NCBI RefSeq assembly: GCF_008087085.1 | Contig: NZ_VIYJ01000002.1 | Span: forward strand, 310,001-374,000 | DNA length: 64,000 nucleotides | Direction of reading: 5' to 3' | DNA from: Nocardioides rubriscoriae | GTDB taxonomy: Bacteria; Actinomycetota; Actinomycetes; Propionibacteriales; Nocardioidaceae | Part shown: positions 24,884-32,028 of the stretch, one piece after another | Layout of the letters: each line of letters begins with the position of its first letter | How positions within the stretch are numbered: position 1 is the stretch's first letter | Position numbers and translations under genes: made by a program | Notes under the pieces: model-generated | The model's input: the letters and a program-made list of their open reading frames with translations, nothing else | Database searches by the model: none | Told to the model about the DNA's origin: nothing

Positions 24884-26152
24884 TCAGGGTTGTCGGCGCG
24901 GTGGGCGGGGTGGGTGGAGTGGTGGGGGTCTGCGGTCGACGAGGTAGGTGGCGCCGGTGGGGCTGGTCCAGTGGTAGAGCCCGGGTCGGAGCATGACGTA
25001 GCGCCACCGGGAGTGGGTCTTGGCTCGGTGGTGCCGGCGGCAGAGCATGGCGAGGTTGTGCGCCGACGTGGGTCCGCCGGCGGTGAACGGGACGATGTGG
25101 TCGAGGTCGACGCGGCGTCTGGTGCAGCCGGGGAACACGCAGGTGTGGTCCCTGAGTCGTACGAGCTCGCGGATGGCGTCGGTGGGCTCGTAGGCCTCGG
25201 TGGACGGGTCGGTGGCGAGGTCGACGACGGGTTTGACGGTGACCTTGGTGCCGGCGGTCTGGCACCACTGACGTATCTGCTCGATGAGGACCGGGGACCA
25301 GGTGTTGTCGAGGAACCCGGGCAGGTCGGGGTGCTCGGCGTCCAGGTGGGCGTAGAGCGTGATCCGACGACCAGTGCCACTGGTGATCTCGCCGGTGAGG
25401 AGGTCGAGGGCGAGTTGCTGGCGGCCCATCTCCCCAAGGGCCTGGGAGCGGCGGACGTCGAGGGTCTCGGTGGACCCGAGGTCGGCCAGCGCCTGGGCGC
25501 CGTTCTTCAACGCGGCTTCGAGGTCGATCGCGTCGGCCAGGTCGAGGGTGGCGGTCATCTCCACGGTGCCGGAGGTGGTGGCGCCGTCGAGGTGGACGTC
25601 GGCGTGGCGGTGCTCGGCGGCCTTCTTGCGGCGGCGTTCGGCTTCGTCGGGGTCGTGCTTGGCGCGGGCGGCGTCGACGGCGCGGTCCACTTGGGCCCAG
25701 GAGCAGGTGTGCAGGAACGGGGCGATGTCCTTGTCGACGTCGGCCGCACCGGCGAGGGGGAGGTCGGTGGTGTGCTCGGCGACGCGGAACGCCTTCCACA
25801 CCGGGACCTGGAGCTTCACGACCCGGGCGTAGAGCCGTGGGAGGCGGTAGCGCAGCTCGAGGGCCTTGCCGAGGTAGGCCAGACCCGCATCAGTAGACAT
25901 CCCCAACGACAACGCCAGGTCGAGGGCGGCGTACTCACCGATCACCGGGCACCCGAGGCCGCCCAGGTGCAGCGCCGGCTCTTCCATCGGATCGAGCAGG
26001 GCTGCGGTCTCGTCGGGGTCAGCGGTGTTGACCGCTGCCCAGTCGAGGACGGCGTTGAGCTTGGCGACCTGGACCCTGGACTCGGCGTCGCAGTGCGCGC
26101 GCACGGACTCCAGCAGCGGGTCGCTGCTGCGGGTCCGGGTGCGATTGCTCAT
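24884..26152 (-). CDS. DUF222/HNH endonuclease (13E12-repeat type)
   Basis: Protein of 422 residues. The N-terminal ~300 residues are the helical DUF222 domain (ELRYRLPRLYARVVKLQVP, AVDAARAKHDPDEAERRRKK). The C-terminal HNH is complete: CVFPGCTRRRVDLDHIVPF, HNLAMLCRRHHRAKTH. Such proteins are multicopy in actinobacteria (REP13E12 in mycobacteria). Both flanks hold copies of the same dispersed repeat, suggesting that gene and repeats move or recombine together. No transposase or integrase is present. ATG at 26152. Activity and target are unknown. Confidence 0.85.
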   Translation of the reverse strand: MSNRTRTRSSDPLLESVRAHCDAESRVQVAKLNAVLDWAAVNTADPDETAALLDPMEEPALHLGGLGCPVIGEYAALDLALSLGMSTDAGLAYLGKALELRYRLPRLYARVVKLQVPVWKAFRVAEHTTDLPLAGAADVDKDIAPFLHTCSWAQVDRAVDAARAKHDPDEAERRRKKAAEHRHADVHLDGATTSGTVEMTATLDLADAIDLEAALKNGAQALADLGSTETLDVRRSQALGEMGRQQLALDLLTGEITSGTGRRITLYAHLDAEHPDLPGFLDNTWSPVLIEQIRQWCQTAGTKVTVKPVVDLATDPSTEAYEPTDAIRELVRLRDHTCVFPGCTRRRVDLDHIVPFTAGGPTSAHNLAMLCRRHHRAKTHSRWRYVMLRPGLYHWTSPTGATYLVDRRPPPLHPPRPPRRQP

Positions 26153-26237
26153 GGGTTCATTCTACGCCTTGTGGCTTGTATTCGAAAGTGTGTACTACGC
26201 ATCTATGGATGGGTTTTCGGGGCCGGTTCCGGTGGGT

Positions 26238-26275
26238 GGGTCTCGTGACGGCCACGGGTGGCCTCCTCAACCACC
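26238..26275. repeat. Dispersed repeat copy upstream of the HNH gene
   Basis: TCTCGTGACGGCC..GGCCTCCTCAACCACC matches the right arm of the repeat at 24783-24820 in the same orientation with a few changes. Confidence 0.7.
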
Positions 26276-26295
26276 CTGTGGCCCGGTTGTCGCAC

Positions 26296-26337
26296 GGCTC
26301 GTGACGGGCGCCAGCGCGACCTCCTCGACCACCGTGA
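26296..26337. repeat. Second dispersed repeat copy upstream of the HNH gene
   Basis: CTCGTGACGGGCGCC..GCGACCTCCTCGACCACCG is a further same-orientation copy, ending 13 bases before the next gene's stop. Confidence 0.7.
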
Positions 26338-26349
26338 GAAGCCACCGCG

Positions 26350-27138
26350 TCAGGGGCCGGCCGCGATGAGCCGACGGACCTCGTCGAGGTCGAGGTCGAA
26401 GGGCCCGATGCGGGTGAGCACCCAGGAGGCACCGAGGTCGAGCCAGGGGAGCGGGTCCTGCTCCGGTTGCAGGTCGATGACGACCTCGAGACCGGGCGCA
26501 GGGGTGTGCACGGCGAGGCCGGTGGTCACCTCGAGCAGGTCGTCGGGGGTGTCGAGGCCGATGACGAAGTAGCCGTCGTGTCGTGCCGCGCGGCGCAGCG
26601 GCACCCGGTTGCCGAACCGACCGGCCAACCAGATCGGAACGGTGGGAGCCGGCTGGAAGCGCGCGCCGCGGACGGTGAAGTGGTCCGAGGCGTGCTCGAC
26701 CGGCTCGCCGCTCAGCAGCCCGACGAGCACCTCGAGGCCCTCGTCGAGCATCCGGCCGCGGGTGCGTGGGTCGGGCTCGTCGCCGAAGGCGCTGAACTCG
26801 CCCACCCAGTCGTCGCCCAGGCCCAGGCCCAGCACGAACCGTCCGCCCGACAGCACCGCCAGGCTGGCGGCCTGGCGGGCCAGCACCTGCGGGCGGCGGC
26901 GCGCCAGCGGGGTGACCATCGGGCCGAGCAGCAGACGTTCGGTCCGCATCGCGACCGCCGCGCAGCAGGTCCACACGTCGGCGATCGCCGTGACCTGGTC
27001 GCCGTAGAGGAGGTGGTCCCAGACGAAGAAGCCCTCCCAGCCGGCCGCCTCCGCCGTGGCGGCGAGGTCACCGACCACCCGCGGGTCGGCCAGGGCGTCG
27101 AAGGGGGCGACGAACAGCCCCCGGCGGGCACGACCCAC
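26350..27138 (-). CDS. LLM-class flavin/F420-dependent oxidoreductase
   Basis: Luciferase-like TIM-barrel oxidoreductase of 262 residues: WEGFFVWDHLL, TERLLLGPMVTPLARRRPQ, LSGGRFVLGLGLGDDW and a C-terminal TRIGPFDLDLDEVRRL. These features fit the F420-dependent LLM group. GTG 27138 is chosen as it follows the dienelactone hydrolase stop by two bases; the reading frame open further upstream runs antisense to that gene. The family uses F420 or FMN; the substrate is unknown. It is the last gene of a minus-strand pair next to the photolyase. Confidence 0.75.
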   Translation of the reverse strand: MGRARRGLFVAPFDALADPRVVGDLAATAEAAGWEGFFVWDHLLYGDQVTAIADVWTCCAAVAMRTERLLLGPMVTPLARRRPQVLARQAASLAVLSGGRFVLGLGLGDDWVGEFSAFGDEPDPRTRGRMLDEGLEVLVGLLSGEPVEHASDHFTVRGARFQPAPTVPIWLAGRFGNRVPLRRAARHDGYFVIGLDTPDDLLEVTTGLAVHTPAPGLEVVIDLQPEQDPLPWLDLGASWVLTRIGPFDLDLDEVRRLIAAGP

Positions 27139-27140
27139 GG

Positions 27141-27878
27141 CTACCCGACCTGCAGCTTGTCGCTGAAGAACGCGAGCACCCGGTCGACGCCCTCCTGCTG
27201 GCGGTGGGCGGTGACCGTCGAGTGCTTGCGGCCGGGGAACTCCACCCGGATGAACGCGTCGCCGATCTCGCTGGTCAGCCGGTCGAAGCGGGTCCCGGTG
27301 GCGGGGTCCTTGTCGAACTGCAGGCCCAGCACCTGGCAGCCACCGGCGGCGCGTCGCCTGACCGTGGCGAGGTCGGCGTCGGAGAGGTTGAGGTCGGCGG
27401 CGCGGGCCTTGCCGACGGGGAACGGTGCCGACGGCTGGCACAGCACGGGTGCGGCGACCGCGTCGTCGACCATCATGGCGAGCGCGAAGCCGCCGGTGAA
27501 GCACATGCCGAGTGCCCCGACGCCGGGTCCGCCGAGCTCGGCGTGCAGCTCGCGGGCCAGGCTGCGCAGCCACCCGGCGACCGGGCTGGTCTCGCGGGTC
27601 GCGAGCTTGGTGAACTCCTTGCTGACGCAGACCTGGCGGAGCGTGCCGGCGATCGCGAGCGGTCCGGCGCCGGTCTCCGGCTTGCCGAACAGGTGCGGCA
27701 TCACGACCGTGAACCCCGCGGCGACGACCTCCTCCCCGAAGCCGATCACGTCGGCGGTGAGGCCGGGGATCTCGTGGATGACGATGACGCCCGGGCCGCT
27801 GCCCTTGCGGTACGTCGGGTGGGTCGTGCCGTCGGCGTCGGTGTGGTCACCGAGGGTCCAGGAGGCGAGGAGGCTCAT
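27141..27878 (-). CDS. Dienelactone hydrolase family protein
   Basis: Alpha/beta hydrolase of 245 residues. The cysteine nucleophile is in ALGMCFTGGFAL (GxCxGG), the acid candidate in LQFDKDP and the histidine in GRKHSTVT, the Cys-Asp-His triad of dienelactone hydrolases. IHEIPGLTADVIGFGEEVVAAG is the typical N-terminal oxyanion region. ATG 27878 lies 43 bases from the divergent photolyase-family start, so the two share a promoter region. It is followed by the LLM oxidoreductase with a two-base gap. Natural substrate unknown. Confidence 0.82.
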   Translation of the reverse strand: MSLLASWTLGDHTDADGTTHPTYRKGSGPGVIVIHEIPGLTADVIGFGEEVVAAGFTVVMPHLFGKPETGAGPLAIAGTLRQVCVSKEFTKLATRETSPVAGWLRSLARELHAELGGPGVGALGMCFTGGFALAMMVDDAVAAPVLCQPSAPFPVGKARAADLNLSDADLATVRRRAAGGCQVLGLQFDKDPATGTRFDRLTSEIGDAFIRVEFPGRKHSTVTAHRQQEGVDRVLAFFSDKLQVG

Positions 27879-27921
27879 GAGGGTGAATCTAGGGCCGCCA
27901 CCGACCTCTAGGTTGCGGTTC

Positions 27922-29421
27922 ATGGCCGAACACCACGTCCGACTCGTCCTGCCGCACCAGCTCTTCGAGTCCCACCTCGACGCCGAGGAGGGGACGACGT
28001 TCGTCCTGGTCGAGCACGACCTGATGTTCCGCCAGTACCGCTTCCACACCCAGAAGCTCGTGCTCCACCGCGCGAGCATGCGTCGTTTCGCCGACCGCCT
28101 GCGCGAGCGGGGCTTCGACGTCGAGGTGGTCGAGACCGACGGGCGCACGACCTCGCGCGCCGCCGTGGCCCGCACGATCTCCCGGCTCGCGCCGACCTCG
28201 GTGACCGTCCACGACGTCGTCGACGACTGGTTGAGCCAGGATCTGACGCACGCCCTGGCCGACGCCGGGCACGAGCTGCGAGCCGAGGAGGTGCTCGAGA
28301 CCCCCAACTTCCTCACCACCCGCGCGCAGGTCGCCGACTTCTTCACCGGCCGCCGTTCGCGGATGAGCGCGTTCTACGAGTACCAGCGTCGCCGGCTCGA
28401 CGTGCTCATGGACGGCGACCAGCCGGTCGGCGGGCGCTGGTCCTTCGACGAGGACAACCGCAAGAAGCTGCCCAAGGCCCATCCGGTCCCGGCCGCCGAC
28501 CCCGCCCCGACCAGCCAGGACCGGCACGAGCACGTCGAGGAGGCCATCGCCTGGGTGGGCCGTGCGTTCCCCGACAATCCCGGTCGCGCGGCGTCGTTCG
28601 CGTGGCCCACCAGCCACGCCGAGGCCGAGGCCGGCCTCGAGCAGTTCCTGGCCGACCGGTTCCACGAGTTCGGCCCCTACGAGGACGCCCTGTCCGTCGA
28701 GCACCCGTTCGTCTTCCACTCGCTGCTGACGCCCGGCCTCAACATCGGGCTGCTGTCGCCGCGGCACGTGCTCGACCGGGCCCTCGAGGTGGGGGAGGCC
28801 AACGACGTGCCGCTCGCGAGTCTCGAGGGTTTCGTGCGCCAGGTGATCGGGTGGCGCGAGTACATGCGGGCGACGTACGTCGTGCAGGGACGCCGGATGC
28901 GCAGCCGCAACCACCTGGCCCACTCGCGCCCGCTCGATGAGGGGTGGTGGACGGCGCGGACCGGTCTGGCACCGGTCGACCACGTCGTCGACCGCGTGCT
29001 CGAGCACGGCTACGCCCACCACATCGAGCGGCTGATGGTGCTCGGCAACGCGATGTGTCTGCTGCGGGTCGACCCCGACGCGGTCTACGAGTGGTTCATG
29101 GAGATGTTCGTCGACGCCTACGACTGGGTGATGGTGCCCAACACGTACGCGATGAGCCAGTTCGCCGCAGGCGCCTCGATCACCACCAAGCCCTACGTCT
29201 CGGGCAGCAACTACCTGCGCAAGATGGGCGACTACGGCTCGGCCGGGTGGGGCCGCGACTGGCAGGACGACTGGGACGCGCTCTACTGGACCTTCGTCCG
29301 CGACCACCGTGACGTGTTCGAGGCCAACGGGCGCTCCCAGTTCGTGACCAGCGCCTACGACCGCATGGACCCCGCCAAGAAGGCCGCGCACACCCGCACG
29401 GCCTCTCGCTGGCTGACCTGA
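27922..29421 (+). CDS. Photolyase-related protein of the FeS-BCP (PhrB/CryPro) family lacking cluster cysteines
   Basis: A 499-residue flavoprotein homologue. The N-terminal domain LVLPHQLF...VLVEHDLMFRQYRFH and the C-terminal FAD domain with GYAHHIERLMVLGN, YEWFMEMFVDAYDWVM and YVSGSNYLRKMGDYG are characteristic of bacterial (6-4) photolyases such as Agrobacterium PhrB. Family members usually hold a [4Fe-4S] cluster on four cysteines; this protein has a single cysteine (Cys379), and the CxxC plus later Cys region is replaced by GSAG..RDWQDDWDALYW. It therefore cannot bind such a cluster. The His-His pair near the lesion site is kept. ATG 27922 is preceded by AGGTTG-type weak ribosome site. 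It neighbours rhodopsin and a light-sensing regulator. Confidence 0.85.
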   Translation: MAEHHVRLVLPHQLFESHLDAEEGTTFVLVEHDLMFRQYRFHTQKLVLHRASMRRFADRLRERGFDVEVVETDGRTTSRAAVARTISRLAPTSVTVHDVVDDWLSQDLTHALADAGHELRAEEVLETPNFLTTRAQVADFFTGRRSRMSAFYEYQRRRLDVLMDGDQPVGGRWSFDEDNRKKLPKAHPVPAADPAPTSQDRHEHVEEAIAWVGRAFPDNPGRAASFAWPTSHAEAEAGLEQFLADRFHEFGPYEDALSVEHPFVFHSLLTPGLNIGLLSPRHVLDRALEVGEANDVPLASLEGFVRQVIGWREYMRATYVVQGRRMRSRNHLAHSRPLDEGWWTARTGLAPVDHVVDRVLEHGYAHHIERLMVLGNAMCLLRVDPDAVYEWFMEMFVDAYDWVMVPNTYAMSQFAAGASITTKPYVSGSNYLRKMGDYGSAGWGRDWQDDWDALYWTFVRDHRDVFEANGRSQFVTSAYDRMDPAKKAAHTRTASRWLT

Positions 29422-29443
29422 CCCGGACCCAGCGACGCACGAA

Positions 29444-29473
29444 CGGGCCGGACAGCTCTCGCTGTCCGGCCCG
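29444..29473. terminator. Bidirectional hairpin terminator
   Basis: A 13-base-pair perfect stem (arm CGGGCCGGACAGC) with a TCTC loop separates the convergent photolyase and rhodopsin genes. Confidence 0.8.
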
Positions 29474-29493
29474 TCCGGGGTGGTGCAGGTGGA

Positions 29494-30345
29494 TCAGGCA
29501 GCGACCTTGCCGGGCGCCACGACGTCGTGGTGGTCGCCGTACGTCGCCGGGTCCTCCTGGATGCTCTGGAGCTGCGCCAGGCGGAAGATCAGGATGCCGA
29601 AGAGCGCCTTCGCGACGATGTCGGCGATCGAGTAGCCCACCTGCTTGGCCACGAAGCCGTCGGCACCGCTGAAGAAGTCGCCACCCAGGAGCGGGAACGC
29701 GTAGGCGATCGGGTAGACGCCCCACGAGGCGAGCAGCAGCCAGCGCAGGTTGGAGATCCGCTGGCGTACCTCGGCCGACTTGCCGTCGAGGGCCTTGGTC
29801 AGCTCGACGAAGAGGACGTAGAGCAGGAAGAGGAAGGGGATGGTCGACAGCACGCCCCACAGGACGCGGGTGCCGTCGTCGAGGCTGATCTCGCCCGGGT
29901 AGCCGAGCAGGATCATCAGGGCCGCGGCCGGCACCAGCCGGACGAGGAGGCGCTGCGAGGCGGCGCGGGTGAGCGCGAGGACGGCGACGGTCTCGACCAG
30001 CAGCAGCGGGACGGTCAGGAACCAGTCGACGTAGCGGTAGCCCTCGTTGAACTCGATGTTGGACAGCATGTGGGCGGCGTCCACGGTGGCGCCGGCGGGG
30101 TAGCTGTCCTTGAAGTTGTCGAAGATGCGGAAGTAGTGGTACGTCGCGATGCCGCAGACCGTGGCCGAGACGATGATGGCCGAGCGGAAGCGAGGGGCGA
30201 CCGTGCGCTGCATGAGCAGCAGGTAGAACACCGTGAAGCCGAGGCTCGCGATGGCCAGGGACAGCACGTTGTAGACGGCCGCGTACTGCCCGGACGTCAG
30301 TGACTCGATGTAGTCCGGGCCAGAACTTGCGTAGGTCGTAATCAT
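29494..30345 (-). CDS. Microbial rhodopsin, proteorhodopsin/xanthorhodopsin-like proton pump
   Basis: Seven-helix rhodopsin of 283 residues. Helix C reads RYVDWFLTVPLLLVE, giving Asp107, Thr111 and Glu118, the DTE motif of outward proton pumps, with Leu115 at the green-tuning position. His70 (ATYHYF) matches the proteorhodopsin counter-ion histidine and Lys246 (ADIVAKALF) is the retinal Schiff-base lysine. Gly164 in LWGVLSTIPF aligns by hand with the fenestration glycine that lets a carotenoid antenna reach retinal in xanthorhodopsins. ATG 30345 has TTGAGGA five bases upstream. Retinal synthesis genes (crtE/B/I/Y, blh) are not in the window. A LitR/CarH-like regulator lies 163 bases away on the same strand. 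Confidence 0.93.
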   Translation of the reverse strand: MITTYASSGPDYIESLTSGQYAAVYNVLSLAIASLGFTVFYLLLMQRTVAPRFRSAIIVSATVCGIATYHYFRIFDNFKDSYPAGATVDAAHMLSNIEFNEGYRYVDWFLTVPLLLVETVAVLALTRAASQRLLVRLVPAAALMILLGYPGEISLDDGTRVLWGVLSTIPFLFLLYVLFVELTKALDGKSAEVRQRISNLRWLLLASWGVYPIAYAFPLLGGDFFSGADGFVAKQVGYSIADIVAKALFGILIFRLAQLQSIQEDPATYGDHHDVVAPGKVAA

Positions 30346-30459
30346 CAGGATCCTCAAGGGGTGAGCGCTGCTCCGATGCAGCGAACGGACCTTGCTCCCT
30401 GGATCGTCGGGAGTTCGGCCGACACGGGAGCAGTGCTCCGAACCTACTCGCGCAAATTC

Positions 30460-30473
30460 AACTTGCACAAGTT
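30460..30473. promoter_or_regulatory. Inverted repeat in the rhodopsin promoter region
   Basis: AACTTG-CA-CAAGTT has perfect 6-base arms. On the minus strand TTGTGC within it can serve as a -35 box, with TAGGTT 18 bases downstream as -10. A repressor bound here would block the promoter. The AT content contrasts with the flanks. Confidence 0.6.
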
Positions 30474-30508
30474 TGCCTTTGGGGTGAGTTGCGCCCGCGG
30501 GCGGAGGG

Positions 30509-31450
30509 TCACCGACCGCCGAGCAGGTCGACCGCCTCGCGCAGCCCGGAGGCGTACGACACGCCGGGAGGCAGGTCGGCCGGCCACCCGTCACCGCCGA
30601 GCACCAGCACGGTCGCGGGCCGGGTGCGGGGCAGCGCCGCCACGAGGGTGGCCGGGTCGGCGTCGTCGCACACGACGCAACTGACGAACACCGCCGCCGG
30701 GCGGATGCGGCGTACTGCGGTGGCCAGGCTGGCGACCGGGACCTGCGCGCCGATCACCCGGGCCGGGCACCGCTGCTCGGAAAGCCCCAGCGCCAGCACG
30801 TGCAGCGGGAGCGTGTGCTGGTCGCCCGGCGCGGTGGCGAGGAGGACCGGCGGGCGGTCGTCGGCCGCCGGCAGCTCGACGCGGCGCCGGCGCAGGGCGC
30901 CGAGCGAGGCCTCGGACAGCACGTGCTCGACCTCGATGGCCTCGCCGGACTCCGCCCACCTCCTGCCCACCGCGGTGAGGACCGGGCGCATCAGCTCGTC
31001 CCAGGCCCGGACGACGCCACGTTCGCGCAGCACCTCCAGCATGATCTCCTCGGCGGCGTCGAGGTCGAGCTGGCCGGCAGCGCGGGCCAGGCCACGAGTG
31101 GTGTCGTCGGCGCCCGGTACGGCGAGGACGCGGCCCCCCGGCCCGGCGCGGCGGCGCGATGCCGGTCGGGTTGCCGTCGGGGGACCGTCGGCGTCGGTCA
31201 GGGCGGCCGCCGCGGCCGCCGCGGGCGCGGCCCCGGCCCGGATCTGCGCCTGCACCTGGTCGAGCCGGGCCAGGTCGGCCTCGGAGTAGCGACGGTGCCC
31301 GCCCTTGGTCCGCAGGGACGGCACCACGCCGTAGCGGGTGCCCCAGCTGCGCAGGGTGCTGGTCGTGACACCCAGCCGCGCCGCCGCGACCCCGACCGGC
31401 ACCCCGACCGGCACGCCAGCGGTCTCGCCGCGCGTCGGGTCCGGTGCCAT
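30509..31450 (-). CDS. MerR-family regulator with B12-binding photoreceptor domain (LitR/CarH type)
   Basis: Protein of 313 residues. The N-terminal MerR winged helix (GVTTSTLRSWGTRYGVVPS ... GGHRRYSEADLARLDQV, about residues 20-70) is followed by a helical cap containing W165-x9-E175-H176, the CarH motif that surrounds the adenosyl group. The B12 domain has GDQH with His212 as likely lower cobalt ligand; the usual glycine three residues later is proline here. In CarH/LitR proteins light breaks the Co-C bond of adenosylcobalamin and releases DNA. Position next to the rhodopsin gene and its palindromic promoter suggests light induction of rhodopsin. Confidence 0.85.
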   Translation of the reverse strand: MAPDPTRGETAGVPVGVPVGVAAARLGVTTSTLRSWGTRYGVVPSLRTKGGHRRYSEADLARLDQVQAQIRAGAAPAAAAAAALTDADGPPTATRPASRRRAGPGGRVLAVPGADDTTRGLARAAGQLDLDAAEEIMLEVLRERGVVRAWDELMRPVLTAVGRRWAESGEAIEVEHVLSEASLGALRRRRVELPAADDRPPVLLATAPGDQHTLPLHVLALGLSEQRCPARVIGAQVPVASLATAVRRIRPAAVFVSCVVCDDADPATLVAALPRTRPATVLVLGGDGWPADLPPGVSYASGLREAVDLLGGR

Positions 31451-31513
31451 GCCCCCATCGTAGGTGGGGAGGTCCGGGGGCCGGTCGCCGTGTGGGTCCT
31501 GCTCCTGCGGGTC

Positions 31514-31960
31514 CTACTCCTCGGGGGCCAGCAGCTCCAGGTTGATGTCGTCGGGGTCCTGGAAGGAAAGGATCGACATGCCGAACCCGGTCAGCGAGGT
31601 GACCCCGCCGTTGACGATCCCGGCCGCGTCGAGCCGCTCGGCGGCGGCCGTCAGCTCGGCCTTGGTGGCCACGGAGAACGACACGTGGTCGAGGCCGACC
31701 CGCGTGGAGTCGAAGCGGTCACCGGGTGCGGCCACCGGTCGGAGCCCGAACAGCTGGCCCTCCACCGCGAAGATGCACCCGCCGTAGAAGCGCTGCGGGT
31801 CCTCGGCGGCGCCCGGCTCGCCGTGGTGCTCGGTGGCGTCGATCTGCGGCTCGCGGCCGAAGAGGTTCGAGTAGAAGTCCTTGGAGCGGGCGATGTCGGT
31901 CACCGTGATCCGGACGTGGTGGATCCCCTGCACAGGGGCGATCGGCGTGGAGTCGGCCAT
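31514..31960 (-). CDS. VOC/glyoxalase family protein
   Basis: Protein of 148 residues with paired beta-alpha-beta-beta-beta units: GIHHVRITVTDIARSKDFYSNL starts the first and VGLDHVSFSVATKAEL the second, ending FQDPDDINLELLAP. His and Glu residues at the metal positions (HHVR, LDHVSF, NLELL) are kept. VOC proteins include glyoxalases, dioxygenases and resistance proteins; the role here is not evident. ATG 31960 is preceded by GGTGGGG. Divergent from the LanC-like gene, with 68 bases between starts. Confidence 0.78.
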   Translation of the reverse strand: MADSTPIAPVQGIHHVRITVTDIARSKDFYSNLFGREPQIDATEHHGEPGAAEDPQRFYGGCIFAVEGQLFGLRPVAAPGDRFDSTRVGLDHVSFSVATKAELTAAAERLDAAGIVNGGVTSLTGFGMSILSFQDPDDINLELLAPEE

Positions 31961-32028
31961 GGCCCCACCCTGGTGGGTCCGCACAACCCACTGGCCACCC
32001 GCAGGGGTGCCTCGTAGCGTTCGCCCCG

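Noticed and set aside
24884..26152. Insertion-sequence transposase
   Set aside because: The protein is DUF222 plus HNH with no DDE or tyrosine/serine recombinase motif, and no target duplication is obvious.
26467..27921. Upstream extension of the photolyase frame (984-residue reading)
   Set aside because: It runs antisense through two well-supported genes; the family N terminus is at ATG 27922.
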